Assembly (NCBI GenBank): GCA_946479055.1
Contig: CAMLEX010000096.1
Location: forward strand, 1 to 11,190
From: an uncultured Bacteroidota bacterium
GTDB lineage: Bacteria > Bacteroidota > Bacteroidia > Chitinophagales > Chitinophagaceae
Length of the DNA stretch: 11,190 nt
Direction: 5' to 3'
The position numbers and the translations under genes were made by a program. This document shows, piece after piece, positions 1 through 5,908 of this stretch (within the stretch, counting starts at the first letter, position 1; each line of letters opens with the position of its first letter). Under the pieces are notes generated by a model. That model made no database searches. It was not told the origin of the DNA and saw nothing but the letters and a program-made list of their open reading frames with translations.

Positions 1-296
1 TTGTCGGACTTGCGTTTTTATTAATATTATATGTAACGATGGTTTATGGACCTATTGCAGCTTTCCTGGTAGAAATGTTTCCGACAAAAATCCGTTATAC
101 ATCCATGAGCCTTCCTTATCATATTGGTAATGGTGTATTTGGTGGCCTTGTCCCTTTTATTGGCTTATTACTGACCACCACTTATCCCGCAGATCCATTG
201 GTAGGTTTGTGGTATCCTATTGGCATCGCCGCTTTATGTTTTATCATCGGCATTATTTATCTGCGAAATAAAATTGATGAAGATGTAACCGATTAA
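1..296 (+). CDS. MFS transporter, MHS-like, C-terminal part
   Basis: This is the C-terminal end of an inner-membrane major facilitator transporter; the reading frame is open to the left edge (first full codon at base 3), so the start lies outside the window. About 98 residues are visible. They contain the end of one helix, the loop motif VEMFPTKIRYTSMS, and two more hydrophobic helices (around GVFGGLVPFIGLLL and GIAALCFIIGIIYL). The acidic/aromatic-FPT-(K/R)-(I/V)-R-Y-T signature is typical of the metabolite:H+ symporter branch (ProP/ShiA-like), which imports small organic solutes with protons. The substrate cannot be told from this piece. The frame stops at TAA 294-296 but then stays open for 36 codons to a TGA at 405-407 that overlaps the next gene's ATG, so the original C-terminus may have been longer (see findings). 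Confidence 0.85.
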   Translation, partial: VGLAFLLILYVTMVYGPIAAFLVEMFPTKIRYTSMSLPYHIGNGVFGGLVPFIGLLLTTTYPADPLVGLWYPIGIAALCFIIGIIYLRNKIDEDVTD

Positions 297-340
297 GGCC
301 CCATCCCGACCTTCTCCGCCGCGGCGGAAAGGCCAACACA
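297..340. repeat. GC-rich palindromic element after MFS gene
   Basis: This is a GC-rich patch in AT-rich surroundings. CCTTCTCCGCCG (310-321) pairs with CGGCGGAAAGG (322-332), leaving one unpaired base, and flanking GGCC copies (297-300 and 331-334) can extend the fold. It starts directly after the MFS stop codon. It lacks a U-tract, so it is not a classical terminator. Similar CCTTCTCC-type palindromes are, as I recall, scattered between genes in Bacteroidota; that comparison is from memory. Confidence 0.5.
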
Positions 341-403
341 CGAGGCTAATTTATTTGAAGACCCTGATAGAAATGAAATGGTTGATATTAAAAACAAGAA
401 CTC

Positions 404-649
404 ATGAATACGATAAAAAAATATTTAGGCATCATCTGGTTATTGCTGGCGCCTGTTGTCATATATTTTTTAATAAGGGGAGCAATCAGCAATATTGATC
501 CGGCGGGAACAAAGGATATTAATAATCCCGTTATCTGGATCATTATTATTGCCATCTTCACGCCTATTGCAATAGGTCTTATGATTTTTGGCTGGTATGC
601 ATGGAAAAACGAATACGATAAACTACCTGACAGCTCAAAAGAAATTTAG
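404..649 (+). CDS. small two-helix membrane protein (DUF6814-like)
   Basis: An 81-residue inner-membrane protein with two predicted transmembrane helices: residues about 8-25 (IIWLLLAPVVIYFLI) and about 43-66 (VIWIIIIAIFTPIAIGLMIFGWYA), joined by a polar loop and followed by a charged, likely cytoplasmic tail (KNEYDKLPDSSKEI). The pattern WIIII.IFTPIAIGL.IFG.YA..NEYD resembles a short Bacteroidota family found next to MFS transporters; I believe this is DUF6814, but the family number is from memory. Position right after the transporter suggests an accessory or stabilising subunit, though no function is established. The ATG overlaps a TGA in the upstream transporter frame as ATGA (404-407), the usual sign of translational coupling. 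No strong Shine-Dalgarno sequence is visible. Confidence 0.7.
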   Translation: MNTIKKYLGIIWLLLAPVVIYFLIRGAISNIDPAGTKDINNPVIWIIIIAIFTPIAIGLMIFGWYAWKNEYDKLPDSSKEI

Positions 650-670
650 AGAGCCGGCAAAAGCATATTC

Positions 671-745
671 CGCTAAGTCGCAAAGAGCACAAAGAAAAAA
701 ATTAATAAAGAATATCACATCTTTGTGTTCATCATGTCTGTGGTC
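671..745. repeat. degenerate inverted repeat of CAAAG-rich type
   Basis: The left arm (671-698) has short-period units CGCAAAGAG / CACAAAGAA. The right arm (720-745) reads TCTTTGTGTTC...TGTGGTC and is partly complementary to it, the best match being CACAAAGA against TCTTTGTG. An AT-rich spacer lies between. It resembles the 'CGCAAAGAGCGCAAAGA' intergenic repeats seen in many environmental genomes. It occupies most of the gap after the small membrane protein and encodes nothing convincing. Confidence 0.45.
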
Positions 746-846
746 AATAGAACCTCTGACCTTGAGACAGATTCTGTTTAAAGCAATTTTATTTTTTTAA
801 TTCTAAACTGATCTGTCCTGTGAAATGTGATTTTTTAATGAACAAG

Positions 847-877
847 TTTCGTTTGTGACTGTTATAGGTTATTTTTG
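847..877 (+). promoter_or_regulatory. possible Bacteroidota-type promoter
   Basis: TATTTTTG at 870-877 matches the Bacteroidota -7 consensus TAnnTTTG exactly. TTTC at 847-850 is a one-mismatch -33 element (consensus TTTG) at 19 bases spacing. Transcription would begin only a few bases before the ATG at 888, giving an almost leaderless mRNA, which lowers confidence. If real, it rules out the upstream GTG (855) as the start. Confidence 0.25.
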
Positions 878-887
878 CGAACGGTTT

Positions 888-1244
888 ATGAAAAAAACAA
901 CTCACATTTCTGTAAAGCACAAAGTATCCGGCATCATCATGATACTGGCCCTGGCGTGGTTAACTGTGAGTATTCCTTTTGTATATGCCGCCCAGCAAAA
1001 AGTGGCAGCAGAAATTGCAGCGAGTGATAAAACCGATAGTGACAGCAATTCTGACAATAATCCTTTTGCAAATACAACAGAAGAAAAAACTCCTTCCGGT
1101 CCTAATACACTTTCGGAATATTTGCACGAGACACATTCTGCTGACCACCAGATTGTAGCACAACGGATGCATATCCATCACATACAGGTTGCCACTTATA
1201 TCGCTTTTCACGGAGAGTTAACAGGTCCTCCTCCGAAAGCATAG
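888..1244 (+). CDS. small exported His-rich protein, unknown function
   Basis: I do not recognise this 118-residue protein. A basic N-terminus (KK, K, HK) precedes one hydrophobic segment at about residues 15-33 (IIMILALAWLTVSIPFVYA) ending in YAA, which reads as a signal peptide or N-terminal anchor and puts the rest outside the cytoplasm. Next come an acidic, Ser/Asn/Asp-rich linker (DKTDSDSNSDNN) and a C-terminal block rich in histidine (LHETHSADHQ, MHIHHIQ, FHG) that could bind a metal; this is an inference from composition. The ATG at 888 is preferred over an in-frame GTG at 855 because the signal segment then follows directly. It sits upstream of the SulP transporter and carbonic anhydrase genes in the same direction, with 117 bases to the SulP ATG, so it may be an accessory of that cassette. 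Confidence 0.65.
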   Translation: MKKTTHISVKHKVSGIIMILALAWLTVSIPFVYAAQQKVAAEIAASDKTDSDSNSDNNPFANTTEEKTPSGPNTLSEYLHETHSADHQIVAQRMHIHHIQVATYIAFHGELTGPPPKA

Positions 1245-1361
1245 TTCAATTCCTTATTCTCCACTTATTTTTTTATTGTCCTGCCTAAAGCAGGTAACGA
1301 TTGTTTGTTCAAACTGAACAGGAATCGATGTATCTATTTTTTTACAACTAAACCTATTGTT

Positions 1362-2981
1362 ATGGCACCTCGTGCAAAAGATTATTTTAAAAGTTTTCCC
1401 AATGATATAGCTTCCTCCATTGTTGTGTTCTTGGTAGCGCTGCCTCTTTGTTTGGGCGTAGCACTGGCCTCTAATGCTCCACTTTTCAGTGGCATTATTG
1501 CTGGTATATTAGGAGGCGTCATTGTTGGACTGGCGAGTAAATCGCATTTAAGTGTAAGCGGGCCCGCAGCCGGCCTCACAGCTATTGTAGCTGTAGCTAT
1601 TGCAACACTTTCTTCCTTTGAAGCTTTTTTGATCGCTGTATTTATCTGTGGTCTTCTACAAATCGTTTTGGGATTTATGAAAGCCGGTGTAATCGGCGAC
1701 TATGTTCCCAACAATGTTATAAAAGGAATGCTGGCAGCCATTGGACTTATTCTTATACTAAACCAGTTTCCACATTTACTGGGCGATGACTCTCATTTTG
1801 AAACAGATGAAGGTGTTCATGAAAGCGGTAATATATTTTCCAATTTCGTCAATGCCTTTGCACATATAACTCCTGCAGCCTTATTAATTGGATTTGTTTG
1901 CCTCGCATTTCATTTTATTTGGGAAAAACTTATCGCCGGTAAAAAAGGATTTATCAAATTCATTCCCGCGCCGCTGCTGGTTGTATTTATTGGTGTAGGA
2001 ATTAATCTGCTTTTTAATAACAGTGGATCTGGAAATGCTTTAGGTAGCAATCATCTTGTTTCCATTCCTGTTGCATCATCAGCCAATGAATTTTTTTCTT
2101 TCTTTACCACACCCGACTGGAAACATTTAATGAACAGCCAGGTATGGATAACAGGTATTACCTTGGCTTTAGTAGCCAGTTTAGAAAGTTTGCTAAGTAT
2201 TGAAGCAGTAGATGATCTTGATCCTTACCAACGGGTAACACCAACTAACCGGGAGTTAAAAGCACAGGGAATAGGTAATGTAATCTCCGGCTTGATTGGG
2301 GGCCTGCCTATCACCAGTGTGATCGTTCGTTCATCGGCCAATGTAAACGCAGGAGCTAAAACAAAAATGTCGACTATTTATCATGGCATATTGCTATTAC
2401 TTTGTGTCGCCTTTATTCCTGTAATACTTACTCTTATTCCCAAAGCAGCGTTAGCAGCTATACTTATTTTTACAGGTTATAAATTAGCTAAGCCGTCATT
2501 ATTTAAATCATTTTATAAAAAAGGATGGGACCAGTTTCTGCCATTTATCATTACTATTGCAGCTATTTTACTGACCGATCTTTTAAAAGGTGTGTTGATC
2601 GGCATCGGAGTAGGCTTATTCTTCGTTATGCGTAGCAATTTTAAATCGGCTGTATTTGTAGTGAATGATAATAATAAGTACCTGTTCCGATTGAGAAAAG
2701 ATGTATCCTTCCTGAACAAAGCAATTATCAAAAACAGGCTGGAAAAGGTTCCTGAAAATTCATTTGTCCTGATTGACGCGGCAAGAGCTGATTTTATTGA
2801 TAAAGATGTTGTAGAAACCATTGAAGATTTTATGCTTCATGCCCCTTTGAAAAATATCACCGTCGAACTAAAAAGAAGCGTTTATAAAGAACAGGGCTTT
2901 TCAATACTCAAGAACTACGACCCCACCGATAAGCTGTTCAGAACACATGAAAAGAAATTGAAAGAAGCAGAAGCTATCTAA
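1362..2981 (+). CDS. SulP family anion (probably bicarbonate) transporter
   Basis: A 539-residue inner-membrane SLC26/SulP transporter. The N-terminal part shows the family pattern: FPNDIASSIVVFLVALPLCLGVALA, then SVSGPAAGLTAIV (the SGP substrate-site region), VIKGMLAAIGLILILNQ, and the signature SLLSIEAVDDLDP...R.LKAQGIGN..SGLIGGLPITSVIVRSSANVNAGAKTK. About 11-14 hydrophobic helices are visible. The last 100 or so residues form a short, divergent STAS-like domain (FVLIDAARADFIDKDVVETIEDF). SulP proteins move sulfate, bicarbonate and other anions. The beta carbonic anhydrase 25 bases downstream favours bicarbonate, since SulP-carbonic anhydrase pairs and fusions are known. Start: the ATG at 1362 gives the usual N-terminus, whereas an in-frame TTG at 1305 would add 19 unlikely residues. 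Na+ or H+ coupling cannot be read from the sequence. Confidence 0.93.
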   Translation: MAPRAKDYFKSFPNDIASSIVVFLVALPLCLGVALASNAPLFSGIIAGILGGVIVGLASKSHLSVSGPAAGLTAIVAVAIATLSSFEAFLIAVFICGLLQIVLGFMKAGVIGDYVPNNVIKGMLAAIGLILILNQFPHLLGDDSHFETDEGVHESGNIFSNFVNAFAHITPAALLIGFVCLAFHFIWEKLIAGKKGFIKFIPAPLLVVFIGVGINLLFNNSGSGNALGSNHLVSIPVASSANEFFSFFTTPDWKHLMNSQVWITGITLALVASLESLLSIEAVDDLDPYQRVTPTNRELKAQGIGNVISGLIGGLPITSVIVRSSANVNAGAKTKMSTIYHGILLLLCVAFIPVILTLIPKAALAAILIFTGYKLAKPSLFKSFYKKGWDQFLPFIITIAAILLTDLLKGVLIGIGVGLFFVMRSNFKSAVFVVNDNNKYLFRLRKDVSFLNKAIIKNRLEKVPENSFVLIDAARADFIDKDVVETIEDFMLHAPLKNITVELKRSVYKEQGFSILKNYDPTDKLFRTHEKKLKEAEAI

Positions 2982-2986
2982 ATTTG
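2957..2986 (+). promoter_or_regulatory. candidate promoter of carbonic anhydrase gene
   Basis: TAAATTTG (2979-2986) is an exact TAnnTTTG match overlapping the SulP stop codon. ATTG (2957-2960) lies 18 bases upstream as a three-of-four match to the TTTG -33 box. The element ends 20 bases before the carbonic anhydrase ATG, so that gene could also be transcribed on its own. Confidence 0.4.
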
Positions 2987-3006
2987 TAAAGATTAAAAAA
3001 CAACAA

Positions 3007-3639
3007 ATGCATTCATACGAAAAATTATTATTAGAAAATAAGGCCTGGGCGGCCGAAAAAGTGGAACAGGATCCTCAGTTTTTTGATCGTCTTGCTCATT
3101 TGCAAACGCCAGAATTTCTCTGGATCGGCTGTAGTGACAGTCGGGTACCGGCTAATGAAATTACAGGCACAAATCCCGGTGAAATTTTTGTTCATCGTAA
3201 TGTTGCCAATCTTGTTATACATACAGACGTAAACTTGCTGAGCGTAATTGAGTATGCAGTAACACATCTGAAAGTCAAACATGTTATTGTTTGCGGGCAT
3301 TATGGTTGCGGCGGGATCAAAGCCGCCATGGGAAACCAGGATTACAAGCAGATATTGAATATGTGGCTTCGTCACATAAAAGATGTATACCGCCATAATC
3401 GTGAAGAATTAGATAATATTGCTGAGGAAGAGAAAAGAGCTGACCGGTTGACAGAACTGAATGTAATAGAACAGGTACAACGTCTGGCAAAAACATCTAT
3501 TATACAAAAAGCATGGAAACATGAGCAACGTCCTGACCTTCACGGTTGGGTATATGGCTTAAAAGACGGCCTTATCAATCCTGTATTTGAAATGAAAGCA
3601 GGTACACCTATTGATCCCTTGTATGAATTTGATCTCTGA
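3007..3639 (+). CDS. can: beta-class carbonic anhydrase
   Basis: A 210-residue cytoplasmic zinc enzyme that interconverts CO2 and bicarbonate. All active-site residues are present: Cys42, Asp44 and Arg46 in GCSDSRVPANE, and His98 and Cys101 in CGHYGCGG. Cys42, His98 and Cys101 are the expected zinc ligands, and Asp44-Arg46 form the catalytic dyad; the numbering matches E. coli Can. The RNVAN motif (residues 64-68) and a C-terminal block with HGWVYGL.DG also fit the family. Length is normal. It follows the SulP gene by 25 bases, probably co-transcribed, and may also have its own promoter. In this context it would equilibrate imported bicarbonate for carboxylases and pH control. The symbol is used by similarity to E. 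coli can; the local genome may use another name. Confidence 0.96.
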   Translation: MHSYEKLLLENKAWAAEKVEQDPQFFDRLAHLQTPEFLWIGCSDSRVPANEITGTNPGEIFVHRNVANLVIHTDVNLLSVIEYAVTHLKVKHVIVCGHYGCGGIKAAMGNQDYKQILNMWLRHIKDVYRHNREELDNIAEEEKRADRLTELNVIEQVQRLAKTSIIQKAWKHEQRPDLHGWVYGLKDGLINPVFEMKAGTPIDPLYEFDL

Positions 3640-3650
3640 TTGAATAATTA

Positions 3651-3674
3651 AAAGCTGCCTTAGGGCGGCTTTTT
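3651..3674 (+). terminator. intrinsic terminator after carbonic anhydrase
   Basis: AAAGCTGCC (3651-3659), loop TTAG, then GGCGGCTTT (3664-3672) gives a nine-base-pair stem with a single T.G wobble, running into TTTTT (3670-3674). It lies 12 bases after the stop codon and closes the SulP-carbonic anhydrase unit. Confidence 0.85.
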
Positions 3675-3704
3675 CTATCTTTAATACACATCAACAAGTA
3701 TTTT

Positions 3705-4808
3705 ATGCGATCCCTCTTTATTGCATTGGGTTTAGGATTTCTTGCAGGCTGTAATAATCAACCACAGTCAGGAGAAAAAGAAAAGGAAATTACAAACTGG
3801 GTGTTTGAACCTTTTATAAAATCAGATGAAGTAAATCCTGTTTTACTTCCTGATTCCAATTCTTTATTTACATGTCCTCTAAGAAAGAGCCGGGTAAAAT
3901 GGGAACAAAAAGATGTGTTCAACCCTGCCGCCGTGGTGAGACATGATACCGTTTTTCTCTTGTACCGGGCAGAAGATATGATCGGAAAATTTGCAGGCAC
4001 TTCAAGAATTGGCCTTGCCTGGAGCCTTGACGGCCTTCATTTTTCAAAACACCCTGTTCCTGTTTTGTATCCTGATAATGATTCGTCAAAAAAATATGAA
4101 TGGGAAGGCGGCTGTGAAGATCCAAGAATTGCAGAAGATGAAAAGGGGAAATATTATTTAACCTATACAGCTTATGATGGCGACAAAGCAAGATTACTGA
4201 TCGCTTCATCAACCGACCTGTATCATTGGACCAAACATGGCCATGCATTTAACAAAGCATACAGCGGCAAATATGTAAATGAATGGAGCAAATCAGGTGC
4301 TATTGTTTGCAAATATGAAAATGGAAAAGCCATTGCCAGTAAGATAAACGGCAAATACTGGATGTACTGGGGTGACACGGATATTTTTCTCGCATCCTCC
4401 AATGATCTTATTAACTGGATGCCCCTTGAAAGCGGAGAAGGAAAATTAGTAAGTGTTTTTGGTCCGCGGAAAGGAATGTTTGACAGTGATCTTGTAGAGC
4501 CCGGGCCAGCGGCCATGTTAACAGAAAAGGGGATTGTATTGATCTATAACAGTCGTAATGTTCCTGCAAAAGGTGATACTACACTGGCGGAAGGGACATA
4601 TACCGTTTCACAAATACTGTTGGATAAAAATGATCCTTCAAAAGTAGTAGATAGAATGAATACCTGGTTCATGAAACCGGAGAAAGACTATGAAATTACC
4701 GGGCAGGTCAATTATGTTTGTTTTGCTGAAGGTCTTGTGAATTATAAAAACAACTGGTTCTTATACTATGGTACTGCCGATTCAAAGATTGCCGTAGCTG
4801 TAAAGTGA
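3705..4808 (+). CDS. GH130-like lipoprotein (beta-mannoside hydrolase/phosphorylase family)
   Basis: A 367-residue exported lipoprotein: a short signal peptide (MRSLFIALGLGFLAGC) has a lipobox LAGC with the acylated Cys at 16, followed by a polar linker. The body looks like the five-bladed beta-propeller of glycoside hydrolase family 130: FNPAAVVR (72-79), LLYRAED (85-91), SRIGLAWSLDG (100-110), EGGCEDPRI (134-142), SDLVEPGPA (261-269) and the closing YYGTADSKIAVA (354-365). Asp139 in EDPRI is the likely general acid by family analogy. GH130 enzymes cleave beta-mannosides, many by phosphorolysis in the cytoplasm. An exported form with little access to phosphate is more likely a hydrolase, but I did not establish the phosphate-binding residues. 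No SusC/SusD pair or other glycan genes lie nearby, so it is a stand-alone gene. It starts 31 bases after a terminator, so it must have its own promoter; only a weak TATCTTTA (3676-3683) is visible. Confidence 0.85.
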   Translation: MRSLFIALGLGFLAGCNNQPQSGEKEKEITNWVFEPFIKSDEVNPVLLPDSNSLFTCPLRKSRVKWEQKDVFNPAAVVRHDTVFLLYRAEDMIGKFAGTSRIGLAWSLDGLHFSKHPVPVLYPDNDSSKKYEWEGGCEDPRIAEDEKGKYYLTYTAYDGDKARLLIASSTDLYHWTKHGHAFNKAYSGKYVNEWSKSGAIVCKYENGKAIASKINGKYWMYWGDTDIFLASSNDLINWMPLESGEGKLVSVFGPRKGMFDSDLVEPGPAAMLTEKGIVLIYNSRNVPAKGDTTLAEGTYTVSQILLDKNDPSKVVDRMNTWFMKPEKDYEITGQVNYVCFAEGLVNYKNNWFLYYGTADSKIAVAVK

Positions 4809-4873
4809 TTTGCGGATTTGCGAATAAATCAATTTGCGAATGAAATGATATAAATTCGCAAATCCGCAAATCA
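4806..4873. repeat. perfect 20-bp inverted repeat with TTTGCG units
   Basis: GATTTGCGGATTTGCGAA (4807-4824) is matched exactly by TTCGCAAATCCGCAAATC (4855-4872), and one further pair on each side makes 20 bp (4806-4825 with 4854-4873). The 28-base loop holds a third TTTGCGAA unit, and a related ATTTGCAG follows at 4878-4885. The left arm begins within the GH130 TGA stop. There is no U-tract, so this is better read as a dispersed palindromic element that may still act as a 3'-end hairpin. Confidence 0.8.
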
Positions 4874-4894
4874 ACAAATTTGCAGATATAATCT

Positions 4895-5818
4895 ATGTCA
4901 ATAGAAGTAAAAAACCTTCTCAAAGTTTACGGCGAACAAAAAGCTGTCAATAATATTTCTTTTAAAGTAGAACAGGGCGAGATCGTTGGCTTCCTGGGCC
5001 CCAATGGCGCAGGTAAATCTACAACGATGAAGATCATTACCGGCTACCTGCAACAAACCGCTGGAGAAGCATTTGTTGCCGGAATAAATGTTGCTGATAA
5101 TCCACTGGAAATAAAAAAGAAGATTGGCTATTTGCCGGAATTAAATGCCCTGTATTATGATATGTATGCCAGGGAATACCTTGAATTTACGGCTGAATTG
5201 TATAAGGTAGATTCTTCATCAAACCCGGGGCGAAAATCAAAAATTGAAAAAGTAATTGAACTTACCGGTTTGAAAGTAGAAAGTAAAAAGAAAATAGGAC
5301 AACTTTCAAAAGGTTATAAACAAAGAGTGGGGCTGGCGGCCGCATTAATTCACGATCCTGAAGTATTGATTTTAGATGAGCCCACGAGCGGATTAGATCC
5401 CAACCAAATCGTTGAAATAAGAGAGGTAATCAAACAACAGGGATTAAAAAAAACGGTTTTATTTTCTTCACATATTCTACAGGAAGTAGAAGCGATTTGC
5501 GACCGGGTTATCATTATCAATAAAGGAGAGATAGTGGCAGATAATAAACTCAGTAATCTTAGAAAAGCTTCTACTTCCAATATTGTAAAAGTAAATTTCA
5601 AAGAAACAATAGAAAGTCAGCTATTGGCAAATTTACCCTCGGCCATGTCCGTCGTCAAAACGGATATGAACAACTGGGAACTGGCTACTGATAATCCTGA
5701 ACATTTGCGCAAACAGATCTTTGAACTATCTCTTCAGCATAACCTTAATATCATTTCCCTGCATAGCGAAAGCCAGAGCCTTGAAGAAGTATTCCGTTCG
5801 CTTACAAAAAGTGAATAA
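4895..5818 (+). CDS. gldA: gliding-motility-type ABC transporter ATPase GldA
   Basis: A 307-residue ATP-binding subunit of an ABC exporter at the inner face of the membrane. Motifs in order: Walker A GPNGAGKST (35-43), Q-loop region IGYLPELNALYYDMY (77-91), ABC signature LSKGY (137-141), Walker B VLILDE (157-162), D-loop SGLD (165-168) and switch His193. The N-terminus (MSIEVKNLLKVYGEQKAVNN), the LYYDMY segment and KKIGQLSKGYKQRVGLAAAL are very close to GldA of gliding Bacteroidota, where GldA works with the permease GldF and with GldG. The C-terminal 90 residues form the variable domain. No permease gene follows here; in Flavobacterium too, gldA is separate from gldFG. Related ATPases occur in non-gliding members, so the gene does not prove motility. 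The start is an ATG 21 bases after a long inverted repeat. Confidence 0.87.
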   Translation: MSIEVKNLLKVYGEQKAVNNISFKVEQGEIVGFLGPNGAGKSTTMKIITGYLQQTAGEAFVAGINVADNPLEIKKKIGYLPELNALYYDMYAREYLEFTAELYKVDSSSNPGRKSKIEKVIELTGLKVESKKKIGQLSKGYKQRVGLAAALIHDPEVLILDEPTSGLDPNQIVEIREVIKQQGLKKTVLFSSHILQEVEAICDRVIIINKGEIVADNKLSNLRKASTSNIVKVNFKETIESQLLANLPSAMSVVKTDMNNWELATDNPEHLRKQIFELSLQHNLNIISLHSESQSLEEVFRSLTKSE

Positions 5819-5908
5819 CTTTATTGCAATTGAAGAAATTCTTCTGTAAATTGGCATAGAACTTTTAAGGCCACCACCATCACCAAAGTAGCACCATCCC
5901 TGATTTGC

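Noticed and set aside
588..800. 70-residue + strand reading frame (MAGMHGKTNTINYL...)
   Set aside because: It overlaps the end of the small membrane protein in another frame and is mostly translated repeat DNA (CAAAG units); there is no domain-like pattern.
855..887. GTG 855 as the start of the His-rich protein
   Set aside because: It adds 11 residues that include a Cys and aromatic residues before the basic signal start; ATG 888 gives a clean MKK signal N-terminus.
1280..1294. CCTGC-CTAAA-GCAGG hairpin before SulP
   Set aside because: The stem is only five base pairs and no U-tract follows on either strand; it is likely chance.
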